DNA of 34,680 nucleotides. Origin: Campylobacterota bacterium. GTDB taxonomy: Bacteria; Campylobacterota; Campylobacteria; Campylobacterales; QNZT01. Position 1 is the stretch's first letter, and every line of letters starts with the position of its first letter. Below, piece after piece: positions 1-8,127 of this stretch. The notes under the pieces are model-generated. The model saw nothing but the letters and a program-made list of their open reading frames with translations, ran no database searches and was not told the DNA's origin. Position numbers and translations under genes: made by a program. The stretch lies in assembly GCA_022600175.1 (NCBI GenBank), contig JAHZKW010000025.1, forward strand, positions 1-34,680, given 5' to 3'.

Positions 1-330
1 ATCTATTTTATATCCTATAAGATTTAGTGTACCCACTTGGTTCAGACACTCAATACTATGACACTTCTTACAGATAAAGTGTGCATGTTTAGTTTTGCTA
101 AGTTCATAATAGCGCTTTTTACCATCTGACTCAAAACCATTAATGATTCCTGCCTCTTCAAATGTTGTCATGTTGCGATAAAAAGTGGTTTTATCCATCT
201 TTAGATCTACTTTTACTTCATCATAACAGAGTGGTTTATCACTCTTTAGAAATAGCTCTAAGAGTGAGGTTCTAGGGGCTGTCATTTTCAAATTGTGTTC
301 GTTTATAATCTCTTTTGCATTCATCATCAT
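1..330 (-). CDS. Fur/Zur-family metal-responsive repressor (3' end beyond window)
   Basis: Not in the ORF track because it runs off the left edge; 110 codons are readable on the minus strand from an ATG triplet at 322-330. The start MMMNAKEIINEHNLKMTAPR and the following winged helix (DKTTFYRNMTTFEEAGI) are the classic Fur-family DNA-binding domain. Then comes the hinge and dimerisation region with KHAHFICKKCHSIECL, where H-x-H plus CxxC is the usual structural zinc site. Fur-family proteins repress metal-uptake genes when loaded with metal. Here the gene is divergent from a lipoprotein and a ZnuD-like receptor, with a palindrome between them, which favours a zinc sensor (Zur) over Fur or PerR. 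That specificity is inference from context. Which of the three ATGs is used is unclear. Confidence 0.85.
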   Translation of the reverse strand, partial: MMMNAKEIINEHNLKMTAPRTSLLELFLKSDKPLCYDEVKVDLKMDKTTFYRNMTTFEEAGIINGFESDGKKRYYELSKTKHAHFICKKCHSIECLNQVGTLNLIGYKID

Positions 331-352
331 ATTATAGCAAAAAATTTAGAAA

Positions 353-381
353 GTTTAAATGCAACTAAGTATCATTTAAAC
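353..381. promoter_or_regulatory. 29-bp palindrome, probable Zur/Fur-family operator
   Basis: GTTTAAATG and CATTTAAAC form perfect 9-bp arms, and the centre ACTaAGT is also symmetric, so 24 of 28 paired positions match. The element lies between the divergent regulator and the lipoprotein gene. It sits just upstream of a TATAAT at 392-397, covering the -35 region of the rightward promoter. This is the expected geometry for metal-dependent repression by the adjacent Fur-family protein. The symmetry is seen directly; the binding protein is inferred. Confidence 0.65.
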
Positions 382-391
382 TAAGATGGTT

Positions 392-397
392 TATAAT
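392..397 (+). promoter_or_regulatory. -10 box (TATAAT) of the lipoprotein/znuD-like operon
   Basis: Perfect TATAAT 25 bases before the ATG at 422, with the SD AAGGAG in between (about 410-415). No good -35 hexamer is visible, which is common for Campylobacterota sigma-70 promoters. The palindrome at 353-381 overlaps where a -35 would be. Confidence 0.5.
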
Positions 398-421
398 TCA
401 CAAAAATTTAAGGAGTAGAAT

Positions 422-1354
422 ATGCCATATAAATTATCGATGTTAATTTCAGTATTGGTGACAACAATGACATTTAGTGGATGTGGAGGAGATAGTGGGA
501 GTGATAATAATGTTACTAGTAGTAGTGTAGACCTTCCAGATGGAAAGACGTTGATTTTTTATGACGCAAAAAGTTCTAAACAGTATAGTTATGATACGGA
601 AACAGAGCGTTATACACAGATGAATGTTGCAGAGAAAAACTACGACATGGAGGGGAAAAGTGGAAATATTTTCACTTGGTTTGATCCTACAAATGGTACA
701 GCCATAGATCAAAAAATCATCATGTTTAAAGATACCTATGACTATAGTGTAGATGGTAATGTCACATATGATGACTTTCACTATTTAGGTCATTTCCATA
801 CAGAAGATGATGCACAGGTTTTTGCTGCACATAGTGCAAGTGAATTTGATCCAGATAATAATGCAAGTGTTAAAAAATTAGCAGCTTTAAAGAGACTTAG
901 TAGTGCACTCAATGAGAGAGAGTTGCAAAAAGAGAAGATTTTAGAAGTATTACCTGCTGACAAAGTACTCTGTAACTACTATCAAATTGAGCATACTGAA
1001 GTTGAAGAAGAGGAAGAAGCATTACCTTATATTGCATTGACAACCAATGGTCAGATCTATATCTATAGTGAAAATAATGAAACACTTTCTCAGATACAAG
1101 CACCGATTCAATTAGAGGGTGTGACTGAGTGTAAAGAAGATGAGAGTGCAATAGCCCATTATAGTGAAGAGGGTGTGTTAGTTTTTAGTGCGCAGACACA
1201 AAAACTCTATCTTGTGGATAGTCATGGCGATGATTTCCATCAACATTCAACCTTTACGATATCAAGGTTTCTTCCTGAAGATTTTACACCGACACAAATG
1301 GCAGGGATAGGTGAAGGAGAACATGATCACGATGAAGATGGTTATGAAGAGTAG
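422..1354 (+). CDS. His/Asp-tailed outer-membrane-type lipoprotein, likely metal-uptake accessory
   Basis: 310-residue protein with a type II signal peptide: hydrophobic residues 5-18 and lipobox FSGC, which puts the lipidated cysteine at residue 21. A Gly/Ser/Asp-rich tether follows. The body contains acidic and His-bearing stretches (for example HYLGHFHTEDDAQ, VEEEEEALP), and the C terminus ends in an acidic His tail, GEGEHDHDEDGYEE, reminiscent of metal-binding tails. It has a good SD (AAGGAG). Its last codons overlap the start of the following TonB receptor, so the two are translationally coupled. With the ZnuD-like receptor and the Fur-family regulator it probably forms a zinc-uptake unit, acting as a surface or periplasmic metal-binding lipoprotein. 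No named family was recognised, so the specific role is inference. Confidence 0.75.
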   Translation: MPYKLSMLISVLVTTMTFSGCGGDSGSDNNVTSSSVDLPDGKTLIFYDAKSSKQYSYDTETERYTQMNVAEKNYDMEGKSGNIFTWFDPTNGTAIDQKIIMFKDTYDYSVDGNVTYDDFHYLGHFHTEDDAQVFAAHSASEFDPDNNASVKKLAALKRLSSALNERELQKEKILEVLPADKVLCNYYQIEHTEVEEEEEALPYIALTTNGQIYIYSENNETLSQIQAPIQLEGVTECKEDESAIAHYSEEGVLVFSAQTQKLYLVDSHGDDFHQHSTFTISRFLPEDFTPTQMAGIGEGEHDHDEDGYEE

Positions 1355-3422
1355 TGCCTTTGGTATTTCTCTATTTTTGATGGTACCAGCACTCTATGCT
1401 GATACCCTCTCTCTTGAAACAATTACCGTAGAGGGAGTAGAAGTTGATGATAACGCCTTAGATTATACGATCTCAAAAAAGAGTGAAGTGCTTAGTAAAA
1501 CTGCTAAAGGCGAAACTTTAGGGGATTATCTAGAGGCAATTCCAGGGATTGAAAATGCGAGCTATGGTCCTGCTGTCGGTCGTCCTGTAGTACATGGTAT
1601 GGAGGGGTATCGTGTCGGTATTTTGCAAGGAGATATGGTACTTAATGACCTCTCTGCAATGAGTCAAGATCATGCTGTAGGTCTCACTCCTAAAGCATCA
1701 AAACGATTAGAGTTGATTAAAGGTCCCTCAACATTACTTTATGGCACTTACAGTGGAGGGGTTATACGTGCACTAGGTGAAGAGCATGAAGAGACACTTT
1801 TAACAGGCACTCATGGTGAGATATATATAGGAAGTGGTACGACGGGTACCGCTACTAACTATGGTGCTAAAGTTGAAGTAGGTGATCATAATCTCTCGGC
1901 ATTTATACACCATTTTCATACAGAGAGTGATGATTATGAAAGTGCTGGAGCGCGAATAAAATATAGTGATACTAAGACAGATTCGACACATGTTGTTTTA
2001 GGTTATCAAGCCTCTTCAAACCAACTTATCAAACTCTACGTCGATAATCTTGAAAAATCGTATGCAATCCCAAATTTAACTCCTGAAGAGACACGTATTG
2101 AGATGGAACAAAGACGTTATGGTGGGGTACTTCATACCCAGTCACTTTTTGATATTTTGTATGGTATACGTACTGAATTACAGTATAGTGATTATCGCCA
2201 TTATGAGACTGAAGGTGGACGTTATGATGGGCTTTTTGATCAGGAACAAAGCAGTCTCTCTACCTTATTTCACTTTGATATTGGATCATGGGAAGGCGAG
2301 AGTCGTATAAGCTTTGAACATAATAAACTTCGTGTTTGTCATGAACATGGAGAGTGTAAAGAGTTCTCTACACCTGTGCGTACTTCGGCTGAAGATGGTG
2401 CTTCTTTATTATCTTATTATGAAGATAGGGGTATCCCTTATGCACATGGACATCCTATGCCTGATACCTCGTATAATCTTTTTTCTACGGGTATGACTCT
2501 AAAAAAAGTCTTGGAGATTGATGAACTCAGTGTAGCTACTAATATTCAGTATCGAAAACTGAAAGCTAATCCTGATAATATGCAGGAGACTTGGTTGATG
2601 CCAGCTTCCATCGATCCAGACTATTATGATGAAGATGAGAAGTTTGCAGCGAGTCTATCTGTGGGATGGTGGAGAGTCTGGAGTGATACTTTAAATTCTC
2701 AACTCTCTCTCTCCTATCTTGAGCGTCTTGCTTCTAGTCAAGAGCTGTTTTGGAATGGTTTTCATCATGCTACAGAGAGTTATATCATAGGAGATCGTGA
2801 TTTAGATAAAGAGCGATCACTCAATATTGATCTAGATGTGCAATATACTTTAAATGGCTTTGAAACGATAGCAGGTCTATATTATTACCATTTTGATAAC
2901 TACATCTACCAAGCACCACTTGCTGATGCTCAAGGTAATGTAACCCTTGATCCTTTTCATCTAAGCCCAGTATGGCAGATGAGAGAGGTGGGTGCAAAAG
3001 TGTATGGTGCAACATTGGAGGAGAGTTATACACATCTATTTTTTGATCATAAATTACGGTATGGTGTAGCCTTTGAACTACTGCGTGGAGAGCTTGAAGG
3101 AGGAGGTAATATACCTCGTATGGCACCTTTTAACACAACACTTTCAGTTAATGATAGTTATAAAGATTTTAAGGCGAGTCTTCGTTACAAAATCGTAGAT
3201 GAGAGTCGCTACGAAGCAGACAATGAGACGAGAACAAAAGGGTATGATTGGTTAAGTGCTTCTCTTTCTTGGGAGAAAAAACTCTCTTCAGGTACACTAG
3301 AGTTGTGGCTCAAAGGAGAGAACCTTACCGATAGTATAGCAAGAAATCACCTCTCTTTTCTTAAAGCAAGTGCACCACTTACTGGACGTCAAGTCAGTGT
3401 AGGTGGTAGTTTTAAGTTTTAA
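1332..3422 (+). CDS. ZnuD-like TonB-dependent outer-membrane receptor (probable zinc)
   Basis: About 696-residue TonB-dependent receptor: signal peptide (SSAFGISLFLMVPALYA), TonB-box region (LETITVEGV), plug with the ZnuD-style motifs HGMEGYRVGIL, MSQDHAVGLTPKAS and ELIKGPSTLLYGTYSGGV, then a 22-strand-type barrel ending in aromatic F. The segment ATESYIIGDRDLDKERSLNID and the adjoining FDNYIY also match the ZnuD pattern. A predicted extracellular loop is rich in Cys/His (VCHEHGECKEF, YAHGHPMP), as in ZnuD's zinc loop. The ORF track starts at a GTG (1311). I prefer ATG 1332, with AGGAGA 11 bases upstream; ATG 1323 is possible but too close to that SD. The gene overlaps the lipoprotein gene by 23 bases. 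Family is confident; zinc as substrate is inference from motifs and the Fur-family neighbour. Confidence 0.85.
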   Translation: MKMVMKSSAFGISLFLMVPALYADTLSLETITVEGVEVDDNALDYTISKKSEVLSKTAKGETLGDYLEAIPGIENASYGPAVGRPVVHGMEGYRVGILQGDMVLNDLSAMSQDHAVGLTPKASKRLELIKGPSTLLYGTYSGGVIRALGEEHEETLLTGTHGEIYIGSGTTGTATNYGAKVEVGDHNLSAFIHHFHTESDDYESAGARIKYSDTKTDSTHVVLGYQASSNQLIKLYVDNLEKSYAIPNLTPEETRIEMEQRRYGGVLHTQSLFDILYGIRTELQYSDYRHYETEGGRYDGLFDQEQSSLSTLFHFDIGSWEGESRISFEHNKLRVCHEHGECKEFSTPVRTSAEDGASLLSYYEDRGIPYAHGHPMPDTSYNLFSTGMTLKKVLEIDELSVATNIQYRKLKANPDNMQETWLMPASIDPDYYDEDEKFAASLSVGWWRVWSDTLNSQLSLSYLERLASSQELFWNGFHHATESYIIGDRDLDKERSLNIDLDVQYTLNGFETIAGLYYYHFDNYIYQAPLADAQGNVTLDPFHLSPVWQMREVGAKVYGATLEESYTHLFFDHKLRYGVAFELLRGELEGGGNIPRMAPFNTTLSVNDSYKDFKASLRYKIVDESRYEADNETRTKGYDWLSASLSWEKKLSSGTLELWLKGENLTDSIARNHLSFLKASAPLTGRQVSVGGSFKF

Positions 3423-3444
3423 GTATATTTTTTAGATTATGTGT

Positions 3445-3481
3445 ATCTCTCTTTTTATGTAAAATATTTCACTAGAGAGAT
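3445..3481 (+). terminator. Weak inverted repeat after the receptor gene
   Basis: ATCTCTCT (3445-3452) pairs with AGAGAGAT (3474-3481) across a 21-base AT-rich loop, 23 bases after the receptor stop. There is no T-tract after the stem, so terminator function is weakly supported. Confidence 0.3.
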
Positions 3482-3557
3482 GCATGTGCAATAGATTATC
3501 TTTTTATGGAAATTTTGATCTTTTTGCATTTTACCTGATCTACTACGATACTACTTC

Positions 3558-3668
3558 TTAAATATTGTAATAAAAGTAGGACAACTTTCTCTCTTTAAAA
3601 AAATAAAAAGTTCTTTGCTGTTTTAAAATGGATAATATTTGAGTATCGCTGTATTGTGATTTCTTCAT
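3558..3668 (-). pseudogene. Remnant of IS3-family transposase OrfA (N-terminus only)
   Basis: Too short for the ORF track. A minus-strand ATG at 3666-3668 follows a strong SD (TAAGGAGC, spacing about 6) and encodes MKKSQYSDTQILSILKQ. That is the characteristic first helix of IS3-group OrfA transposases (compare the family pattern MKKSRFxxEQIxxxL). After about 17 residues the sequence loses similarity and stops after 36 codons, so only the 5' end survives. No intact IS or clear terminal repeats are visible. It lies just left of a truncated AraC gene on the opposite strand, which suggests the IS landed there and later decayed. Confidence 0.6.
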
Positions 3669-3712
3669 AGAAAAGCTCCTTATTGTATTTTACTGGAATT
3701 TTCTACTTTTGA

Positions 3713-3904
3713 AAAGATTGCTTTTTCGGGAGGATTACCCACCGATTACAAGTTGCCAAAAGATTGCTGCAAGATAGTTATTTAAATGTCAATGAAATAT
3801 CCCAGCAGATAGGATATAAATATACCCAAAACTTTTCAAATGCTTTTTATAAAAGGTTTGGAGTACGACCTAAAGAGTTAATGAAAAGTAGAAATAATTA
3901 TTAA
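3713..3904 (+). pseudogene. Truncated AraC-family regulator, C-terminal HTH only
   Basis: Open in frame from 3713 to the TAA at 3902-3904, with no start codon or SD. From about 3740 it reads HRLQVAKRLLQDSYLNVNEI, then QQIGYKYTQNFSNAFYKRFG and VRPKELMKSRNNY. This is the second helix-turn-helix of AraC proteins (IGYxxxxxFxxAFxxxFGxxP) with the same KSR-x-YY ending as the two intact AraC proteins in the window. Everything upstream is missing, and the break coincides with the IS3-like remnant. It faces the intact AraC gene at 4063-4980 tail to tail. Confidence 0.8.
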
Positions 3905-4062
3905 TTTAAGTATATTTATCTATATATTAGACTCTACAAGACCATGCCCTTGAAATACTAGAGTTACAGGGTATAAAAGATGATGCATACAACTTTTGAA
4001 TCAAAAAGGGTAGGTAAGTTGATAAAAAACTTAAATAAATTATTAAGCTAAGTGACCCAAAA

Positions 4063-4980
4063 TTAGTAATAATACTTTCTACTTTTTAGAAGATCAATCG
4101 GTCTTAATCCATGTTTCTTGGTAAATGCTTTTGAAAAACTAGATAGAGATTTATATCCTATAAGTGTGGCAATTTCTCCTATGCTCATATCACTACTTTT
4201 TAGAAGTTCTACTGCATATTCTAATTTATGATGCAAAAGGATATTATAAGGGGTATCGTTAAAAACTTTTTTAAACCCACATTTTAATTTAAACTCGTTT
4301 AGACTTACTTGTCGAGAGAGTTCTAGGATACTTGGAGGGTTTTGCATATTTTTGATAAGTATCTCTTTTGCTTTTTTAATCGCTTCTATATCATAGTCGT
4401 CTAGTTTAAGTTTATTGGTTTTATTTGGTTCTATATCTATAAGACTTTGAATCTCTAATGAGATAATTTCCAGTATTTTTGACTGAGCATAAAGTTCATC
4501 TAGTTGATTATTAAAAGGATTATGGTATATATTGTTTAGTATAAGTTGTATCTGAGGATTGATATCTTTTTTTGTTAATAATTCTGTCGGTTTGTTTGTC
4601 TCAAGATGTTCTATAATATTTTCTTTGCTCTTTCCTTCTGGTAGATTTTTAAGTAAAAAATCTTTTTCTAAAGAAATACTCGAATCTTTAATTTCCCCTT
4701 TTGTAAGAAGAGAATCAGTTTTATCATAATTTAAAGTATATATACAAAGTTGATTTTTATGAGATAAGTTTTGGCAAATTGGTTTTATATTATTTTGCTT
4801 GTAATAAAAGGCTAATCCACTAATTGGTATCTGAGCTGTGTATCTAATATCTTCTTGTAAAGATAGTTGATTTTTTATAAAAAAGATATCATTATTGATG
4901 TTTCTTTCAAATGAATTGTTCACAATATAATCTGCATTATAATATGGTTGAAATTGCTCGAGTATACTTATATCTGACAA
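4063..4980 (-). CDS. AraC-family transcriptional regulator (PchR/YbtA-type context)
   Basis: 305 residues. The N-terminal ~190 residues are a variable sensing domain. From about residue 192 an AraC DNA-binding domain carries two HTHs (first: PPSILELSRQVSLNEFKLKCG; second: MSIGEIATLIGYKSLSSFSKAF, then GLRPIDLLKSRKYYY). The start is TTG (4978-4980) with a strong SD TAAGGAG five bases upstream; no ATG lies nearby. It is divergent from the TonB receptor at 5096, the standard arrangement for AraC regulators that sense a ferric siderophore and activate its receptor. This protein is a clear paralogue of the AraC at 12281-13249. The ligand is unknown. Confidence in family is high and in role moderate. 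Confidence 0.9.
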   Translation of the reverse strand: MSDISILEQFQPYYNADYIVNNSFERNINNDIFFIKNQLSLQEDIRYTAQIPISGLAFYYKQNNIKPICQNLSHKNQLCIYTLNYDKTDSLLTKGEIKDSSISLEKDFLLKNLPEGKSKENIIEHLETNKPTELLTKKDINPQIQLILNNIYHNPFNNQLDELYAQSKILEIISLEIQSLIDIEPNKTNKLKLDDYDIEAIKKAKEILIKNMQNPPSILELSRQVSLNEFKLKCGFKKVFNDTPYNILLHHKLEYAVELLKSSDMSIGEIATLIGYKSLSSFSKAFTKKHGLRPIDLLKSRKYYY

Positions 4981-5028
4981 AAAAGCTCCTTATAGGTCTA
5001 CAAAAACTCCACAGACAACAAATTAGAT

Positions 5029-5059
5029 ATTGATTTCAATAATCGTTACTAGTATACTA
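5029..5059 (+). promoter_or_regulatory. Promoter with overlapping operator for the first siderophore receptor
   Basis: TTGATT (5030-5035) and TATACT (5053-5058) are separated by exactly 17 bases, giving a strong sigma-70-type promoter 38 bases before the receptor ATG. The 31-base block is 28/31 identical to 13319-13349, in the same position before the paralogous receptor, far more than the surrounding DNA. The shared core TTGATTTCAATAAT looks Fur-box-like (better symmetry in the second copy). It probably integrates Fur and the divergent AraC regulator. Confidence 0.7.
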
Positions 5060-5095
5060 GGGTAAAATAAAGTATAACTTAAAAAAAGGCAACAT

Positions 5096-7156
5096 ATGAA
5101 CAAACAAAAAACGTTAAGTTACTCTATTGCTACATCTTTACTTTTTGGTAATCTTCTCTATGCACAAGAGTCTCAAAGTTTAGATATTGTAACAGTAACC
5201 GCAAATAAAATGGAGGAAAATATCAAAGATATTCCTCAAAGTATTACAGTAATGACTGATGTAGAGATTGAAGAAAGAGGGATAAAAAATATTAGTGATT
5301 TAATTGAATATATACCAAATCTTAACTCCTCTGGCACAATAAATTTTAGAGGTCTAAATTACTCTCCATTTACTAATACTAGTCCGATGACAATTTATGT
5401 TGATGGTGTTCCTTATACTCACATGTGGGGCTTTGATAAAACTATATCAAATATATTAAGAGTAGAAGTTTTAAGAGGTCCACAAGGATCAATCTATGGA
5501 AAAGATTCTATGGGTGGGGTTATCAATATCGTTACAAAAGACCCTTCAAATACTCTAGAGGGAAGTATATCAGCAGAATATGGTTCACACAATACTAAAG
5601 AGACAGCTTTTGATATAAGTTCTCCATTAATTGATAATAAACTTTTTGTAGGAATTAATGGTTTTTATTCTCAAAGTGATGGTGATGTTACAAATCATTA
5701 TGTGGGGAGTAGAGGAGACAAAGCCAATGAAAAAGATCGATATCTTGGTAATGTTAAATTGTTATATAAACCAACAGATAATTTAAGTGTAAAGTTTCAA
5801 GTCTCTAAAGAGAATCATACAAGACATGGTCTTGAAGGTGTAGCAGTGCCTAGAGATACAGATATTAATATCTATGAAAGAGATGATTTTAAAGATGTAA
5901 CTTATGATCAAGAAAGCTATAGAAAAGACAAGTCTAACACTCAGTCACTTCATGCAGATTATGATTTTGATGGTATGACACTTTCTTCTTTAACAACACA
6001 TAAAGTATCAGGCATTGATGCACATTTAGATGCCGATAAATCCTATGGAACTCCAAGGGATGGAGCGTATTATTACATGGAGTTTGATACAAAGAATTTG
6101 ACACAAGAATTTAGACTTTCCAGTGATAGTAAAAGATTAAGGTGGGTTACGGGTGTCTATTTTGAAAAAGAAGAAAATGACATTGTAGTTCATTCTGTGT
6201 TTCCTATGGGAGGAAATGTATTTGTGTATGATGCATCTTCTGAAAATACAAGTAATATTATGGCTACTTTTGGGCAAGTTATTATTCCATTTTCAGAAGA
6301 TTATGAATTAACCTTAGGTGGGCGTTATCAAAGTATTAAAAAAAAGATAGATTTAGAACAGCGTTTTTATCCTCAAGGTAATTTGGGAGATCCTAATTTT
6401 ATCTTAGATGAAGACAAGACCATGAACGCTTTTTTACCAAAAGTTGCACTATCTTATAAGATAAATAATGACCTAAATTCTTACTTTAGTATTACTAAAG
6501 GATATCTTGCGGGTGGATATAACTATAATGCCAGCGATGGAAGAGCTGTCAATAGTTTTGATGCCCAAAAGTCTACGAACTATGAGCTAGGAATGAGAGG
6601 GGATTTATTGGATAATAGGTTATATCTTTCAGCAGCAATTTTCTATATGGATATAAAAGACTTGCAGGTTTTCTCTATGGATGAATCAGGTATTAGATCC
6701 GCATCAAATGCAGGAAAAGCTCATTCTCAAGGGATAGAGCTAGAGCTTGGATATACGATAAATGATAATTGGAGAATTGATAGTGCTTTAGGACTTGTAG
6801 AAGCAAAATATGATGATTACATCACTACAAACGGAATTGACCTTAAAGATGAGAAAATACAGAAGACTCCCTCACATACAGCAAATATAGGAGTGTCATA
6901 TTTTAATGATAATGGAGTTTACGGCAGATTTGATATCAAAAATCAAGGAAAGATATATTTTGATGAAACAAATAAGTATAAAGGAAACTCATATACTCTA
7001 GCCAATATCAAAGTTGGTTATCTATTTGATGACTGGGATATTTATGCTTATGCACATAATGTAACGGATGAAAGTTACATCACAGATGGAACTGTTAACT
7101 CTGTAACTTTCGGAGATGGAAGTTTTATAAGTGTCGGTGCAAAATATACCTTTTAA
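5096..7156 (+). CDS. TonB-dependent siderophore-type receptor
   Basis: 686 residues, full length for the family. Signal peptide to about residue 23 (SIATSLLFGNLLYA), TonB box near LDIVTVTA, plug domain to about residue 150 with DIPQSITVM, MTIYVDGVPY and VEVLRGPQGSIYGKDSMGG, then a barrel ending in KYTF with the terminal aromatic required for Bam-dependent insertion. It resembles FyuA/FptA-style siderophore receptors more than haem or vitamin B12 receptors, but the ligand cannot be read from sequence. It is divergent from an AraC regulator and followed 89 bases later by an ABC transporter pair. It is paralogous to 13386-15155, and unlike that copy it is intact. Confidence 0.9.
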   Translation: MNKQKTLSYSIATSLLFGNLLYAQESQSLDIVTVTANKMEENIKDIPQSITVMTDVEIEERGIKNISDLIEYIPNLNSSGTINFRGLNYSPFTNTSPMTIYVDGVPYTHMWGFDKTISNILRVEVLRGPQGSIYGKDSMGGVINIVTKDPSNTLEGSISAEYGSHNTKETAFDISSPLIDNKLFVGINGFYSQSDGDVTNHYVGSRGDKANEKDRYLGNVKLLYKPTDNLSVKFQVSKENHTRHGLEGVAVPRDTDINIYERDDFKDVTYDQESYRKDKSNTQSLHADYDFDGMTLSSLTTHKVSGIDAHLDADKSYGTPRDGAYYYMEFDTKNLTQEFRLSSDSKRLRWVTGVYFEKEENDIVVHSVFPMGGNVFVYDASSENTSNIMATFGQVIIPFSEDYELTLGGRYQSIKKKIDLEQRFYPQGNLGDPNFILDEDKTMNAFLPKVALSYKINNDLNSYFSITKGYLAGGYNYNASDGRAVNSFDAQKSTNYELGMRGDLLDNRLYLSAAIFYMDIKDLQVFSMDESGIRSASNAGKAHSQGIELELGYTINDNWRIDSALGLVEAKYDDYITTNGIDLKDEKIQKTPSHTANIGVSYFNDNGVYGRFDIKNQGKIYFDETNKYKGNSYTLANIKVGYLFDDWDIYAYAHNVTDESYITDGTVNSVTFGDGSFISVGAKYTF

Positions 7157-7180
7157 ACTAAAAAGAAACGAACTAAAATA

Positions 7181-7196
7181 ATAGGGTTTTCCCTAT
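7181..7196 (+). other. Small stem-loop between receptor and ABC genes
   Basis: ATAGGG-TTTT-CCCTAT forms a 6-bp stem with a 4-base loop, 24 bases after the receptor stop. No U-tract follows, so it is more likely an mRNA processing or stability element, or chance, than a terminator. The following 30 bases (CCGCGG, CGATCGCG) are noticeably more GC-rich, marking the junction to the higher-GC ABC block. Confidence 0.35.
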
Positions 7197-7245
7197 AACT
7201 CCGCGGCTTTAATCGATCGCGTTACTTTTTCCCAAGGAGATATAA

Positions 7246-8127
7246 ATGACAAATAATTTGATAGTAAAAGGTTTAAAAAAAACTTACGCCAATGGCGTAC
7301 AAGCACTTGATGGTGTAAATTTAGAAGTTAGTTCTGGCTTGTATGGGCTATTAGGACCAAATGGTGCAGGTAAAAGCACCCTGATGAGAACCCTTGCCAC
7401 ACTGCAACAGCCAGACAGTGGCAGTATCACATTAGATGGTATTGATATACTGATCGATCCTGATAAACTACGCCAACAACTAGGCTATTTACCACAACAA
7501 ATAGGTGCGTACCCTGGGGTATCTGCTCAAAGCTTGATGGAACGCTTTGCTTGGCTTAAAGGGCGTACGGACAAAGTACAACGCCAGCACGAAATCAACC
7601 AACTGCTTGAACAAGTTAACCTGAGTGATGCCGCACATCGAGCCGTATCCGAGTATTCAGGTGGTATGTTACGCCGCTTTGGTATTGCGTTGTCTTTAAT
7701 CGGTTCTCCTCGTCTACTGATTGTCGATGAGCCAACCGCAGGACTAGACCCCTCAGAGCGTAACAAGTTTCATCGTGTACTTGCAGATGTAGCGACCGAA
7801 GCAGTTGTACTACTCTCAACCCATATTGTCGAGGATGTAGAAAACTTGTGTAGCGAGCTTTCTATCTTGACAGATGGACGCATCGTTGCTTCTGGTTCAC
7901 CCTCACAACTCATAGAACCCTTGCATGGGTGTTTGTGGTCTAGCGTGATTCCAAGAGATGAGGAACCACCTGTAGATGCATTACGCATTTTGGCACACCC
8001 AAATGGTCTGCGTGTTATAGTGCAAAGCAAAGAGAAGCCAAAGGGAGATTATGTAGTTCATCAACCTAGTCTTGAAGATGCTTACCATATAGCTCTCAAA
8101 ACATCTAGTAAGGAGAGTAACCTATGA
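7246..8127 (+). CDS. ABC transporter ATP-binding protein (ABC-2 exporter type)
   Basis: 293 residues with every ABC motif in order: Walker A GPNGAGKST (about 38-46), Q-loop LPQQ (about 84), signature YSGGM (about 138), Walker B LLIVDEP with the D-loop AGLDP (about 157-169), and the H-loop STH (about 190). The C-terminal ~85 residues are an accessory region. It has a good SD (AAGGAGA) and its stop overlaps the ATG of the next gene (ATGA), so the pair is coupled and this is the motor for the downstream permease. GC content is clearly higher than the flanks: a hand-counted 60-base sample at 7381 is 50% G+C, against 28% at 5581 in the neighbouring receptor. This points to transfer. Substrate is unknown; a role linked to the adjacent receptor is inference. 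Confidence 0.92.
   Translation: MTNNLIVKGLKKTYANGVQALDGVNLEVSSGLYGLLGPNGAGKSTLMRTLATLQQPDSGSITLDGIDILIDPDKLRQQLGYLPQQIGAYPGVSAQSLMERFAWLKGRTDKVQRQHEINQLLEQVNLSDAAHRAVSEYSGGMLRRFGIALSLIGSPRLLIVDEPTAGLDPSERNKFHRVLADVATEAVVLLSTHIVEDVENLCSELSILTDGRIVASGSPSQLIEPLHGCLWSSVIPRDEEPPVDALRILAHPNGLRVIVQSKEKPKGDYVVHQPSLEDAYHIALKTSSKESNL

Noticed and set aside
449-1151. Minus-strand ORFs opposite the lipoprotein gene (110 and 80 aa)
   Set aside because: Shadow frames of a clear lipoprotein CDS; no SD, compositionally odd, no domain.
3905-4062. Short plus-strand frame TLQDHALEILELQG-IKDDAYNF before a TGA near 4000
   Set aside because: Only about 22 codons, no start or SD, no recognised family; could be another gene relic but evidence is too thin to annotate.
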